Source: Sphingomonas sp. (lineage in GTDB: Bacteria > Pseudomonadota > Alphaproteobacteria > Sphingomonadales > Sphingomonadaceae). Taken from it: a DNA stretch of 6,609 nucleotides. Position 1 is the first letter of the stretch. Each line of letters opens with the position of its first letter. Under the pieces are notes generated by a model. That model made no database searches. It saw only the letters and a list, made by a program, of their open reading frames with translations, and had not been told where the DNA came from. Of this stretch, positions 1 through 5,486 are shown in pieces. Made by a program: the position numbers and the translations under genes. Where the stretch lies: positions 1 through 6,609 of the forward strand of contig JAIERC010000082.1 of assembly GCA_019747165.1 (NCBI GenBank), given 5' to 3'.

Positions 1-743
1 GCGTGGAAAAAGTGTTGTGGGTGCGTCAGTGGAATGACAGCCTGTTCTCGTTCGCCGTCAGCCGGCCGTCCAGTTTCCGTTTCCAGAGCGGCCAGTTCGT
101 CATGTTGGGGCTGCCCGTTAATGGCAAGCCGTTGCTCCGCGCTTATTCAATGGCCTCCCCGCATTATGCCGAGGAGCTCGAATTTTTGAGCATCATCGTG
201 CAGGACGGTCCGCTGACGTCGCGGTTGCAACATATCAAGGCGGGTGACGATCTTTTGCTTGCCGCAAAGCCCGTTGGCAGTTTGGTGTTGGATGCGCTGT
301 TGCCCGGCAAGAACCTCCACATGATCGGTACCGGCACCGGCCTCGCGCCCTGGCTGAGCCTGGCGCGTGATCCGGATGTCTATGACCGTTTCGATAGCGT
401 TACCGTGCAGCATACCGTTCGCAACAAGGATGATCTGGCCTATTTCGACATGCTGTCGGGCAGGCTGGCGGATGATCCGCTGGTTGCCGATGAAGCGGCG
501 ACCAAGTTTACTTATGATTGGGTCGCGACCCGCAATGCTGAAGTGGGCCAGGATCATCGCCGCATCACCGATCGCATCCGCGACGGTAGCTATAAGCTCG
601 ACGCCGAAACCGATCGCGTGATGCTGTGCGGATCGATGGCGATGATCAAGGAAACCGCGTCTATTCTTGAAGGGCTTGGTTTTGTCGAAGGTGCGATGTC
701 AGGCCCGGGTACCTTCGTGCTGGAACGCGCTTTCGTCGGCTAA
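1..743 (+). CDS. fpr: Ferredoxin/flavodoxin-NADP+ reductase, 5'-truncated by window edge
   Basis: This FAD enzyme moves electrons between NADPH and ferredoxin or flavodoxin in the cytoplasm, supplying low-potential electrons for biosynthesis and oxidative-stress defence. The frame is open from the first base; the first possible start in view is GTG at 3, giving 246 residues. Counting from that GTG, the FAD-binding RAYS motif lies at 46-49, GPLTSRL at 69-75, the NADP-binding GTGTGLAP loop at 109-116, CGS at 209-211, and the C-terminal ERAFVG at 241-246. Bacterial (subclass I) FPRs are usually about 255-260 residues and begin roughly ten residues before the KVLWVRQW stretch, so the true start probably lies outside the window. 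The stretch between the NADP loop and CGS looks shorter and less canonical than I recall for relatives (ATRNAEVGQ where TVTRE-like sequence is usual). It converges on the aldo/keto reductase gene with a 25-base gap. Family assignment is firm; the precise electron partner is not known. Confidence 0.92.
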   Translation, partial: VEKVLWVRQWNDSLFSFAVSRPSSFRFQSGQFVMLGLPVNGKPLLRAYSMASPHYAEELEFLSIIVQDGPLTSRLQHIKAGDDLLLAAKPVGSLVLDALLPGKNLHMIGTGTGLAPWLSLARDPDVYDRFDSVTVQHTVRNKDDLAYFDMLSGRLADDPLVADEAATKFTYDWVATRNAEVGQDHRRITDRIRDGSYKLDAETDRVMLCGSMAMIKETASILEGLGFVEGAMSGPGTFVLERAFVG

Positions 744-768
744 GGCGGGCGCCGTGCCGTCCTTTTGA

Positions 769-1716
769 TCAAGCACCAGCGCCGGTCAGCCGCTCCAGCT
801 GATTGGGGCTCAGCGTTAGCGCCATCGCGCCAATCAGCTCCTCCATTTGTGCGACACTGGTGGCACTGGCAATCGGGGCGGTGACGCCGGGCTGAGCGGC
901 CAGCCAGGCCAGTGCGATTTGGGCCAGCGTCGCGCCGGTTTCCTCTGCCACCGTGTCCATTGCCGTCAGTACGCCCATTTTATGCTCAAGCATGGCGGCC
1001 ATCCGCCCACCGCGAACGCTTTTCGAAAGATCGGCGCTGCTGCGATACTTGCCGGTGAGGAAGCCCGAGGCGAGGCCATAATAGGGCACAACGCCGATGT
1101 TATGGGTCACACAGAGGTCCTGCAATTCGCCTTCGAACTTGTTGCGGCTGACAAGATTATATTCGGGCTGGAGCACGTGATAATGCGGCAGGCCATGGGC
1201 GGTGGCGAGGTCGAGCGCTGATTTCAGCCGCCCGGCGTGGAAATTGGATGCGCCGACGACGCGGATTTTGCCGGCATCGGCCAATGTGCCGAACGCAGCC
1301 AACGCCGCCTCTTGCGGCACATCTTCATCGTCCTGATGCGCGAAATAAAGATCGATCGTTTCGATCCCGAGCCGCTTGAGCGAGGCATCGCAGGCCGCGG
1401 CAATCCGTGCGGGCGCGAGCTTCGTGCCGCCCACACCGGGCAGCATGCCAACCTTAGTAGCGATTTGCACGCGATCACGCTTGCCGCTCGTCGCCAGCCA
1501 TTCACCAATCACCGTCTCTGATTCGCCGCCAACATGGCCCGGGACCCAGGCCGAATAGACATCGGCGGTATCGATCATCGTGCCGCCACCGTCCACAAAG
1601 GCGTCAAGGATGGCAAAGCTGGTCGCCTTGTCGGCGGTCCAGCCAAAGACATTCCCGCCCAGCACCAGCGGCGCGATGTGCAGATCGGTGCTGCCGAGTT
1701 GGCGTAGCTGGGGCAT
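769..1716 (-). CDS. Aldo/keto reductase family oxidoreductase
   Basis: This is a soluble NADPH-dependent carbonyl reductase of the aldo/keto reductase superfamily, with a (beta/alpha)8 barrel. The 315-residue product begins MPQLRQLG and is of normal family length. The catalytic tetrad is visible as Asp49, Tyr54 (IDTADVYSAW), Lys88 (ATKVGM) and His127 (YFAHQDD). GASNF near residues 155-159 and the YYGLASGFLTGKY stretch are typical of the Tas/IolS-like branch with an unshortened C-terminal cofactor region. An ATG six bases upstream (1720-1722) is in frame, but the only Shine-Dalgarno match, AGGA, directly abuts it and lies six bases before the ATG at 1716, so I chose 1716. The gene starts two bases after the stop of the 69-residue lipoprotein gene and is the last gene of a leftward cluster. 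The substrate cannot be read from sequence; general aldehyde or ketone detoxification is only a guess. Confidence 0.9.
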   Translation of the reverse strand: MPQLRQLGSTDLHIAPLVLGGNVFGWTADKATSFAILDAFVDGGGTMIDTADVYSAWVPGHVGGESETVIGEWLATSGKRDRVQIATKVGMLPGVGGTKLAPARIAAACDASLKRLGIETIDLYFAHQDDEDVPQEAALAAFGTLADAGKIRVVGASNFHAGRLKSALDLATAHGLPHYHVLQPEYNLVSRNKFEGELQDLCVTHNIGVVPYYGLASGFLTGKYRSSADLSKSVRGGRMAAMLEHKMGVLTAMDTVAEETGATLAQIALAWLAAQPGVTAPIASATSVAQMEELIGAMALTLSPNQLERLTGAGA

Positions 1717-1718
1717 GG

Positions 1719-1928
1719 TCATTCCTGATTATTCGCTGGGTCGGCGATCGCATTGGCCGACACGCTGTCATTGTCGAGCATGGCCGCTGCCTCGTTTAGC
1801 TGGCGTGCCTCACTGGGAGAAGCCCCGCTTTGGTCCGTCGCCGGCGCGCCACAACCGGCGAGCAACAGCGCGATGGCGAGGATGCCCGCATAAGCTGGCG
1901 CAGGGTGAAGCGAGCCGAAGGCGGCCAT
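1719..1928 (-). CDS. Small hypothetical lipoprotein (69 aa)
   Basis: The function is not recognised. The 69-residue product has a hydrophobic stretch at residues 13-24 ending in the lipobox LLAGC, so Cys26 would be lipidated after signal peptidase II cleavage. Residue +2 is Gly rather than Asp, which suggests outer-membrane rather than inner-membrane retention. The mature part is only about 44 residues, acidic, and rich in Ala, Asn, Asp and Ser, with no domain I recognise. The n-region is odd for a signal peptide because it has no Lys or Arg, only His8. The start ATG shares its A with the stop TAA of the upstream 85-residue lipoprotein gene (TAATG), with GGAGAG 11 bases upstream. The aldo/keto reductase gene begins two bases after its stop. 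The lipobox together with junctions on both sides makes it credible as a real gene despite its size. Confidence 0.72.
   Translation of the reverse strand: MAAFGSLHPAPAYAGILAIALLLAGCGAPATDQSGASPSEARQLNEAAAMLDNDSVSANAIADPANNQE
1723..1726 (-). promoter_or_regulatory. Shine-Dalgarno AGGA that selects the aldo/keto reductase start
   Basis: On the minus strand the sequence reads TCAGGA-ATGACC-ATGCCC. AGGA has no spacer before the first ATG (1722) but an ideal six-base spacer before the second ATG (1716), so it favours the shorter protein. The motif lies inside the last codons of the upstream lipoprotein gene, fitting coupled or re-initiating translation. Confidence 0.6.
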
Positions 1929-2185
1929 TATTCGTCAATCTCTCCGTTGGCAGCATCGGCAATGTTACCGATTTTCTCGGTGCCACGATCCATTGCGTTT
2001 TCGGCAGCACCAAATGCCTGGTCGCTAGCGGCATCGGTATCTTTCGCTGCTTCGATCATCGTCGCATTAGCGTCTGCCGTGATCGCATCGGCGGCTTCGG
2101 CGGTTTCGTTTTGTGCCTTGGGCGAACAGGCCGCAAGACCGATGCCACAAACCGCGATTAGGGCCAGGGAAATCATTGGTCGCAT
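1928..2185 (-). CDS. Small acidic, Ala-rich hypothetical lipoprotein (85 aa)
   Basis: The function is not recognised. Residues 1-19 form a classical lipoprotein signal peptide: Arg2, a hydrophobic core, then the lipobox LAAC with Cys20. Ser at +2 predicts sorting to the outer membrane. The mature 66 residues are strongly acidic and Ala-rich, with repeated Ala/Asp/Glu spacing (EAADAITADANATMIEAA). This suggests a continuous, perhaps amphipathic helix, something like small envelope lipoproteins of the entericidin or Lpp kind, though no homology is claimed. GAGAAGGA lies about seven bases upstream of the ATG at 2185 (minus-strand copy of 2193-2200), supporting this start over the in-frame Met4. 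It is the first gene of the leftward cluster, divergent from sahR across a 160-base spacer. No convincing sigma70 promoter was found for it, so its regulation is unknown. Confidence 0.8.
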   Translation of the reverse strand: MRPMISLALIAVCGIGLAACSPKAQNETAEAADAITADANATMIEAAKDTDAASDQAFGAAENAMDRGTEKIGNIADAANGEIDE

Positions 2186-2307
2186 GATTGCATCCTTCTC
2201 GTTCGGTGTGGGGGCTGCGCTAACGCATCAGACCTATCTGAGGGGCCATCGTCGCGCAATTGCCACGCGCTGTGACCAAGTCGCTGAAATAGGACCTGCC
2301 CAGCTCA

Positions 2308-2336
2308 TTGACGACATATAAAGATATCTTTATATC
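2308..2336 (+). promoter_or_regulatory. Predicted sigma70-type promoter of the sahR-metF-metH operon
   Basis: TTGACG at 2308-2313 matches five of six bases of the -35 consensus. Exactly 17 bases later, TATATC at 2331-2336 matches four of six bases of the -10. The predicted transcription start falls about 2342-2346, at or within a few bases of the sahR ATG. The 20-bp palindrome covers most of the spacer and nearly all of the -10. An alternative -10, TATAAA at 2317-2322, has no good -35 partner. Confidence 0.6.
2316..2335. promoter_or_regulatory. Perfect 20-bp palindromic operator, probable SahR binding site
   Basis: ATATAAAGATATCTTTATAT is identical to its own reverse complement over all 20 bases and stands out as an AT-rich island in GC-rich DNA. 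It lies 10 bases upstream of the sahR start and overlaps the predicted -10 and spacer, so a dimeric ArsR-family repressor bound there would block RNA polymerase. ArsR-family dimers bind such dyads, and SahR proteins are known to autoregulate the SAM-cycle genes they sit beside. No second full copy was found in the window. Confidence 0.8.
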
Positions 2337-2345
2337 TTGTGAGCG

Positions 2346-3305
2346 ATGACGCTTGCCCTCGACATTTTTCGTGCCCTTGCCGATGCAACGCGGCTGCGCA
2401 TCATGGCCTTGCTCCAATCGATGGAGCTGTCGGTCGGTGAACTGGCGCAGGTGCTGGGACAAAGCCAGCCGCGGGTGTCACGTCATGTAAAGATATTATG
2501 TGATGCGGGTTTGGCCGAACGGCGCAAGGAGGGCAGCTGGGTGTTCCTGGCGCTCGGCGATCGGACCCTTGTTGCGCCGGTGCTGGCTGCGTTCGACAGC
2601 TGGGCCGGGCGCGAGCCGGATCATTGGGCGGTTGCCGATGCGGCTCGCCTGGCTGCGGTGCGCGCCGATCGCGCGGCGGCGGCCAATGCCTGGTTTGAAG
2701 CAAATGCCGGTGAGTGGGATGCGATCAGATCACTGCACATTGCCGAGAGCGAGGTTGAAGCCGCGATGAAGCGCGTGCTGGGCGATGCGACGATTGGGCA
2801 ATTAATCGACATCGGCACCGGCACGGGTCGGATGCTGGAATTGTTCGCGCCCCAAGCTGATCATGCGCTGGGGATTGATCGCTCGTCGGAAATGCTGCGA
2901 CTTGCGCGCGCCAAACTCGCTGAGCGTGGGCTGGATCGCGCCGAGCTGCGCCAGGCCGATCTTTACGCCCTGCCGCTGGCTGATGGTCAGGCCGATGCAG
3001 CGATACTGCACCATGTGCTGCATTTCGCGCAGCAGCCGGGGGCGGCAATTGCCGAAGCCGCCCGGGTGCTGAGCGCTGGTGGGCGCTTGTTGATTGTCGA
3101 TTTCGCGCCGCATGATCGTGAGGAATTGCGCGCGCGGGATGCGCATACCCGGCTCGGCTTCTCGGATGATCAGATGATCGGCTGGTTCGATTCGGCGGGC
3201 CTGGCACCAGTGCAGATTGAAACGCTGGAAGGTGGCGCGCTGACGGTGAAACTATGGCTCGGTCGCAAGACCGGCGATCTACTAAAGCAGGTGATGGCGG
3301 CATGA
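2346..3305 (+). CDS. sahR: SahR-type ArsR regulator with fused SAM/SAH-binding methyltransferase domain
   Basis: This is a transcriptional repressor of methionine/SAM-cycle genes; known SahR proteins release DNA when S-adenosylhomocysteine accumulates. The 319-residue product has two parts. Residues 5-90 are an ArsR winged helix: ADATRLRIMALL, a recognition helix around Q41-L51 (QPRVSRHVKIL), and a wing at R59-L68. No ArsR metal-binding Cys pair is present. From about residue 115 there is a Rossmann methyltransferase fold with motif I DIGTGTGR (156-163), ribose-binding acidic Asp179 in GIDRSSEML, and LIVDFAPHDREE further on. The intact SAM/SAH pocket supports ligand sensing; residual methyltransferase activity cannot be excluded. 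ATG 2346 is the first usable start after an in-frame TGA at 2340. It has no clear Shine-Dalgarno, fitting a leaderless message. The end overlaps metF by ATGA, and its position in front of metF-metH supports the name. Confidence 0.87.
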   Translation: MTLALDIFRALADATRLRIMALLQSMELSVGELAQVLGQSQPRVSRHVKILCDAGLAERRKEGSWVFLALGDRTLVAPVLAAFDSWAGREPDHWAVADAARLAAVRADRAAAANAWFEANAGEWDAIRSLHIAESEVEAAMKRVLGDATIGQLIDIGTGTGRMLELFAPQADHALGIDRSSEMLRLARAKLAERGLDRAELRQADLYALPLADGQADAAILHHVLHFAQQPGAAIAEAARVLSAGGRLLIVDFAPHDREELRARDAHTRLGFSDDQMIGWFDSAGLAPVQIETLEGGALTVKLWLGRKTGDLLKQVMAA

Positions 3306-4246
3306 CGATTTCGGTTTCGCAACTCGAAGAGGCGCGCCGCGCGCTTGAGGCTCCATTGTTCGCCGATTTGGCGGGAGATGCGAATGTGTCCTTCGAATTC
3401 TTCCCGCCCAAGACCGAGAAAATGGAGGAGGCGCTGTGGGAAACGGTAAAGACGCTTGAGCCGTTCAGCCCTCGCTTTGTCTCGGTGACCTATGGCGCTG
3501 GCGGATCGACGCGCGAGCGCACGCACGCAACGGTTGCGCGCATTCAGCGCGATACATCGATGGGCGCAGCGGCACATCTGACCTGTGTCGAGGCAAGCCG
3601 CGATGAAATTGACGCGATTGCCGATGCCTATTGGCAGGCGGGCATCCGCCACATCGTCGCGTTGCGCGGCGATGCACCAGGGACAAGTGGCTTTGTGCCG
3701 CACCCGCAAGGTTATACCAATGCCGCCGATCTGGTCGCTGGGCTGAAGCGGCTGCATCCGTTTGAGATTTCGGTCGCTGCCTATCCGGAAAACCACCCGG
3801 ATTCGCGCGATTTTGCCGATGACCTCGATAATCTGAAGCGCAAGCTTGATGCTGGCGCGACGCGCGGGATCACGCAGTTCTTTTTCGAACCCGAAACATT
3901 TTTTCGCTTCCGTGATCGTTTGTCGACGGCGGGGATCAGTGCGGAAATGGTACCCGGCATCATGCCCGTGACCAATTTTGCCAGTATTGTCCGGATGTCG
4001 GCAATGTGTGGTACGGCAGTTCCCGCCTGGCTTGGGCGGTTGTTCGAAGGACTCGATGATCATCCCACCAGTCGCCAGTTGATTGCCGCCACGCTGGCGG
4101 CGGAATTGTGCCGCAAGCTGTACGCAGGCGGGGTACGTGACTTGCATTTTTACACGCTCAACCGCGCTGAACTAAGCTTTGCGATTTGCCACTTGCTGGG
4201 ATTGCGCGCGAACGCTGTTGCCGCGCCCAAAGTGGTCGCTGCTTAG
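3302..4246 (+). CDS. metF: 5,10-methylenetetrahydrofolate reductase
   Basis: This cytoplasmic FAD enzyme reduces 5,10-methylene-THF to 5-methyl-THF, the methyl donor used by MetH. The 314-residue TIM-barrel protein has the usual bacterial length. Visible landmarks are SFEFFPPKT with the catalytic Glu at 32, VSVTYGAGGSTRERT (60-74), HLTCVEASRDE (92-102), ALRGDAPG with the flavin-contacting Asp at 124, an ITQFFFE stretch, PGIMPVTNF, and the C-terminal HFYTLNRAE. The frame is open further upstream, to an ATG at 3254 inside sahR, but the extra 16 residues are basic and unlike MetF. ATG 3302 overlaps the sahR stop as ATGA and has AGGTG at 3289-3293 with an eight-base spacer. It is therefore translationally coupled to its own regulator and is followed by metH1 after 49 bases. 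Confidence 0.96.
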   Translation: MTISVSQLEEARRALEAPLFADLAGDANVSFEFFPPKTEKMEEALWETVKTLEPFSPRFVSVTYGAGGSTRERTHATVARIQRDTSMGAAAHLTCVEASRDEIDAIADAYWQAGIRHIVALRGDAPGTSGFVPHPQGYTNAADLVAGLKRLHPFEISVAAYPENHPDSRDFADDLDNLKRKLDAGATRGITQFFFEPETFFRFRDRLSTAGISAEMVPGIMPVTNFASIVRMSAMCGTAVPAWLGRLFEGLDDHPTSRQLIAATLAAELCRKLYAGGVRDLHFYTLNRAELSFAICHLLGLRANAVAAPKVVAA

Positions 4247-4283
4247 GCTCATTGCCTGACTCTGGACGAGGTCCTGGGTGAAA

Positions 4284-4288
4284 AAGGA
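4284..4288 (+). promoter_or_regulatory. Shine-Dalgarno AAGGA of metH1, fixes the start
   Basis: AAGGA lies seven bases before ATG 4296. A possible GTG start at 4278 would place this motif inside the coding region and would add six residues (MKKENE) before the MSART stretch, so 4296 is preferred. Confidence 0.7.
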
Positions 4289-4295
4289 AAACGAA

Positions 4296-5342
4296 ATGTC
4301 TGCACGCACTAAACTCCTCGCCGCTGCTGCCGAGCGTATCCTGTTGACCGACGGCGCGTTCGGCACCGAAATCCAGAACTGGAAGCTCGTCGAAGCCGAT
4401 TATGCTGGCAACCTGAAGCTCGCCAAGGATCAGAAGGGTAACAACGATATCCTCGCGCTCACCAAGCCCGAGGTGCCGGAGACGATCACGCGCGAATATC
4501 TTGATGCGGGCTCGGACATCGTTTCGACCAATACGTTTTCGGCCAATCTGATCAGCCAGGCCGATTATGCGGCGGAACATTTGGTGCGCGAGATTAACAT
4601 CGCTTCGGCACAAATCGCCCGGCGCTGTGCTGATGAATATGCCGCTAAAGATGGCCGTCCGCGTTTTGTGGCCGGCGCCATTGGGCCGACCAATAAGACC
4701 TTGTCGCTCAGCCCCGACGTCAACGATCCGGGTTTTCGCGAGATCGATTTCGATTATCTGAAGGACGTTTATCTGGAACAGGTCCTGGCACTGGTTGAAG
4801 GCGGGGTAGACTTCATCCTGATCGAAACGGTGTTCGACACCCTCAATGCAAAGGCAGGGATCATGGCGGTTATCGAGGCGAGCGAAGTGCTTGGTCGTGA
4901 AGTGCCGATGATGCTGTCGATGACGCTCACCGATCTGTCAGGGCGCAATCTTTCGGGCCATACGGTCGAGGCGTTTTGGCATGCGGTGCGGCATGCGCGG
5001 CCGCTGACGATTGGTCTCAACTGCTCGTTTGGCGCGGAACAGCTGCGCCCGCATGTGAAGACGCTTAGCGCGATCGCCGATACATTGATCATGATTTATC
5101 CAAATGCTGGGCTGCCCAACGAGCTTGGCGCCTATGACGAAGAACCCCCGACGACGGCGGGCTTGGTTAAGGAATGGGCGGAAGCCGGGCAGGTCAACAT
5201 CCTGGGCGGCTGCTGCGGATCGACACCGGCGCATATCAAGGCGATGGCGGATGCTGTCGCGGGTTTGCCTGGGCGCGCGGTGCCGGTCCCGCCGGTATTC
5301 ACCCGGCTGGCCGGGCTGGAGCCAATGACAATGGCGGCTTGA
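4296..5342 (+). CDS. metH1: Methionine synthase, homocysteine S-methyltransferase half (split MetH, part 1)
   Basis: This half activates homocysteine on zinc and accepts the methyl group from methylcobalamin carried by the partner subunit. The 348 residues correspond to the N-terminal barrel alone of the roughly 1,200-residue single-chain MetH. The N-terminus carries ILLTDGAFGTEIQ (15-27), followed by STNTFSAN and AGAIGPTNKTLS. The three zinc ligands are visible: Cys243 in GLNCSF, and Cys306-Cys307 in GGCCGS. Their spacing of 63 residues equals that of Cys247, Cys310 and Cys311 of E. coli MetH. The protein ends naturally after LAGLEPMTMAA, where the linker to the pterin domain would begin in a fused enzyme. 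As I recall, such a split is normal in sphingomonads and some other alphaproteobacteria, so it is not a broken gene. It is in the same reading frame as metH2 and must act together with it. Confidence 0.95.
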   Translation: MSARTKLLAAAAERILLTDGAFGTEIQNWKLVEADYAGNLKLAKDQKGNNDILALTKPEVPETITREYLDAGSDIVSTNTFSANLISQADYAAEHLVREINIASAQIARRCADEYAAKDGRPRFVAGAIGPTNKTLSLSPDVNDPGFREIDFDYLKDVYLEQVLALVEGGVDFILIETVFDTLNAKAGIMAVIEASEVLGREVPMMLSMTLTDLSGRNLSGHTVEAFWHAVRHARPLTIGLNCSFGAEQLRPHVKTLSAIADTLIMIYPNAGLPNELGAYDEEPPTTAGLVKEWAEAGQVNILGGCCGSTPAHIKAMADAVAGLPGRAVPVPPVFTRLAGLEPMTMAA

Positions 5343-5347
5343 ACCGA

Positions 5348-5401
5348 TCCTCCCCGGGACGGTGAGGGGAACTATGCGAAGCATGGTGGAGGGGGCTCTC
5401 C
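5348..5401 (-). repeat. Left unit of the REP-like pair
   Basis: Read on the minus strand, this unit has a 17-base constant head (GGAGAGCCCCCTCCACC), an 11-base hairpin (ATGC-TTC-GCAT) and a 26-base tail. The tail hairpin (5349-5367) has one mismatch, at T5363. It matches the right unit at 44 of 54 positions. Confidence 0.82.
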
Positions 5402-5419
5402 ACCAAGTGACACGTTTGA

Positions 5420-5473
5420 GGAGAGCCCCCTCCACCGCTCTGCGAGCGGTCCCCCTCCCCGTCCCGGGGAGGA
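5420..5473 (+). repeat. Right unit of the REP-like pair
   Basis: This unit has the same head as the left unit, then an 11-base hairpin (GCTC-TGC-GAGC) that extends to seven pairs with the flanking ACC/GGT. It ends in the perfect tail hairpin CCTCCCC-GTCCC-GGGGAGG at 5454-5472. It ends 14 bases before the metH2 start codon. Confidence 0.82.
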
Positions 5474-5486
5474 TTAAAGGCAGCAA

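Larger units (their letters stand above)
5348..5473. repeat. Composite inverted REP-like element between the two metH genes
   Basis: Two 54-bp units lie head to head (5348-5401 and 5420-5473) around an 18-base centre (5402-5419). The inner 17 bases pair perfectly (5385-5401 with 5420-5436), and the outer arms pair over 15 bases plus a further mismatched stretch. Transcribed, it could fold into a long GC-rich stem, or into separate unit hairpins, just before the metH2 ribosome binding site. It has no following T-run, so it is not a classical intrinsic terminator. CCTCCCC...GGGGAGG sequences of this kind are, to my recollection, dispersed in sphingomonad genomes. It occupies 126 of the 144 intergenic bases. 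Confidence 0.88.

Noticed and set aside
744..768. Possible bidirectional terminator between fpr and the aldo/keto reductase gene
   Set aside because: There is a GC-rich stretch followed by TTTT, but I could draw no stem longer than three or four pairs.
1580..2161. Plus-strand open frame (193 codons) over the lipoprotein genes
   Set aside because: Its product is a Pro/Arg/Cys-rich jumble, while the minus strand gives two lipoboxes, ribosome sites and coupled stop-start junctions.
2186..2307. Promoter for the leftward lipoprotein operon
   Set aside because: Minus-strand candidates such as TTGCGC with TAGGTC 17 bases later match the -10 too poorly to report.
3254..3301. Longer metF start at ATG 3254
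   Set aside because: It adds 16 basic residues encoded inside sahR and unlike MetF N-termini; the ATGA junction at 3302 with AGGTG upstream is better.
3170..4147. Minus-strand open frame (325 codons) opposite metF
   Set aside because: It is antisense to a clear MetF with all its motifs; the composition is basic and low in recognisable structure.
4247..4295. Riboswitch or second SahR operator before metH1
   Set aside because: The 49-base gap is too short for a cobalamin or SAM riboswitch and contains no copy of the palindrome or its half-site.
5450..5480. Intrinsic terminator at the right REP-like unit
   Set aside because: The stem is strong, but what follows is ATTAAAGG with no T-run, and metH2 must be transcribed through it.
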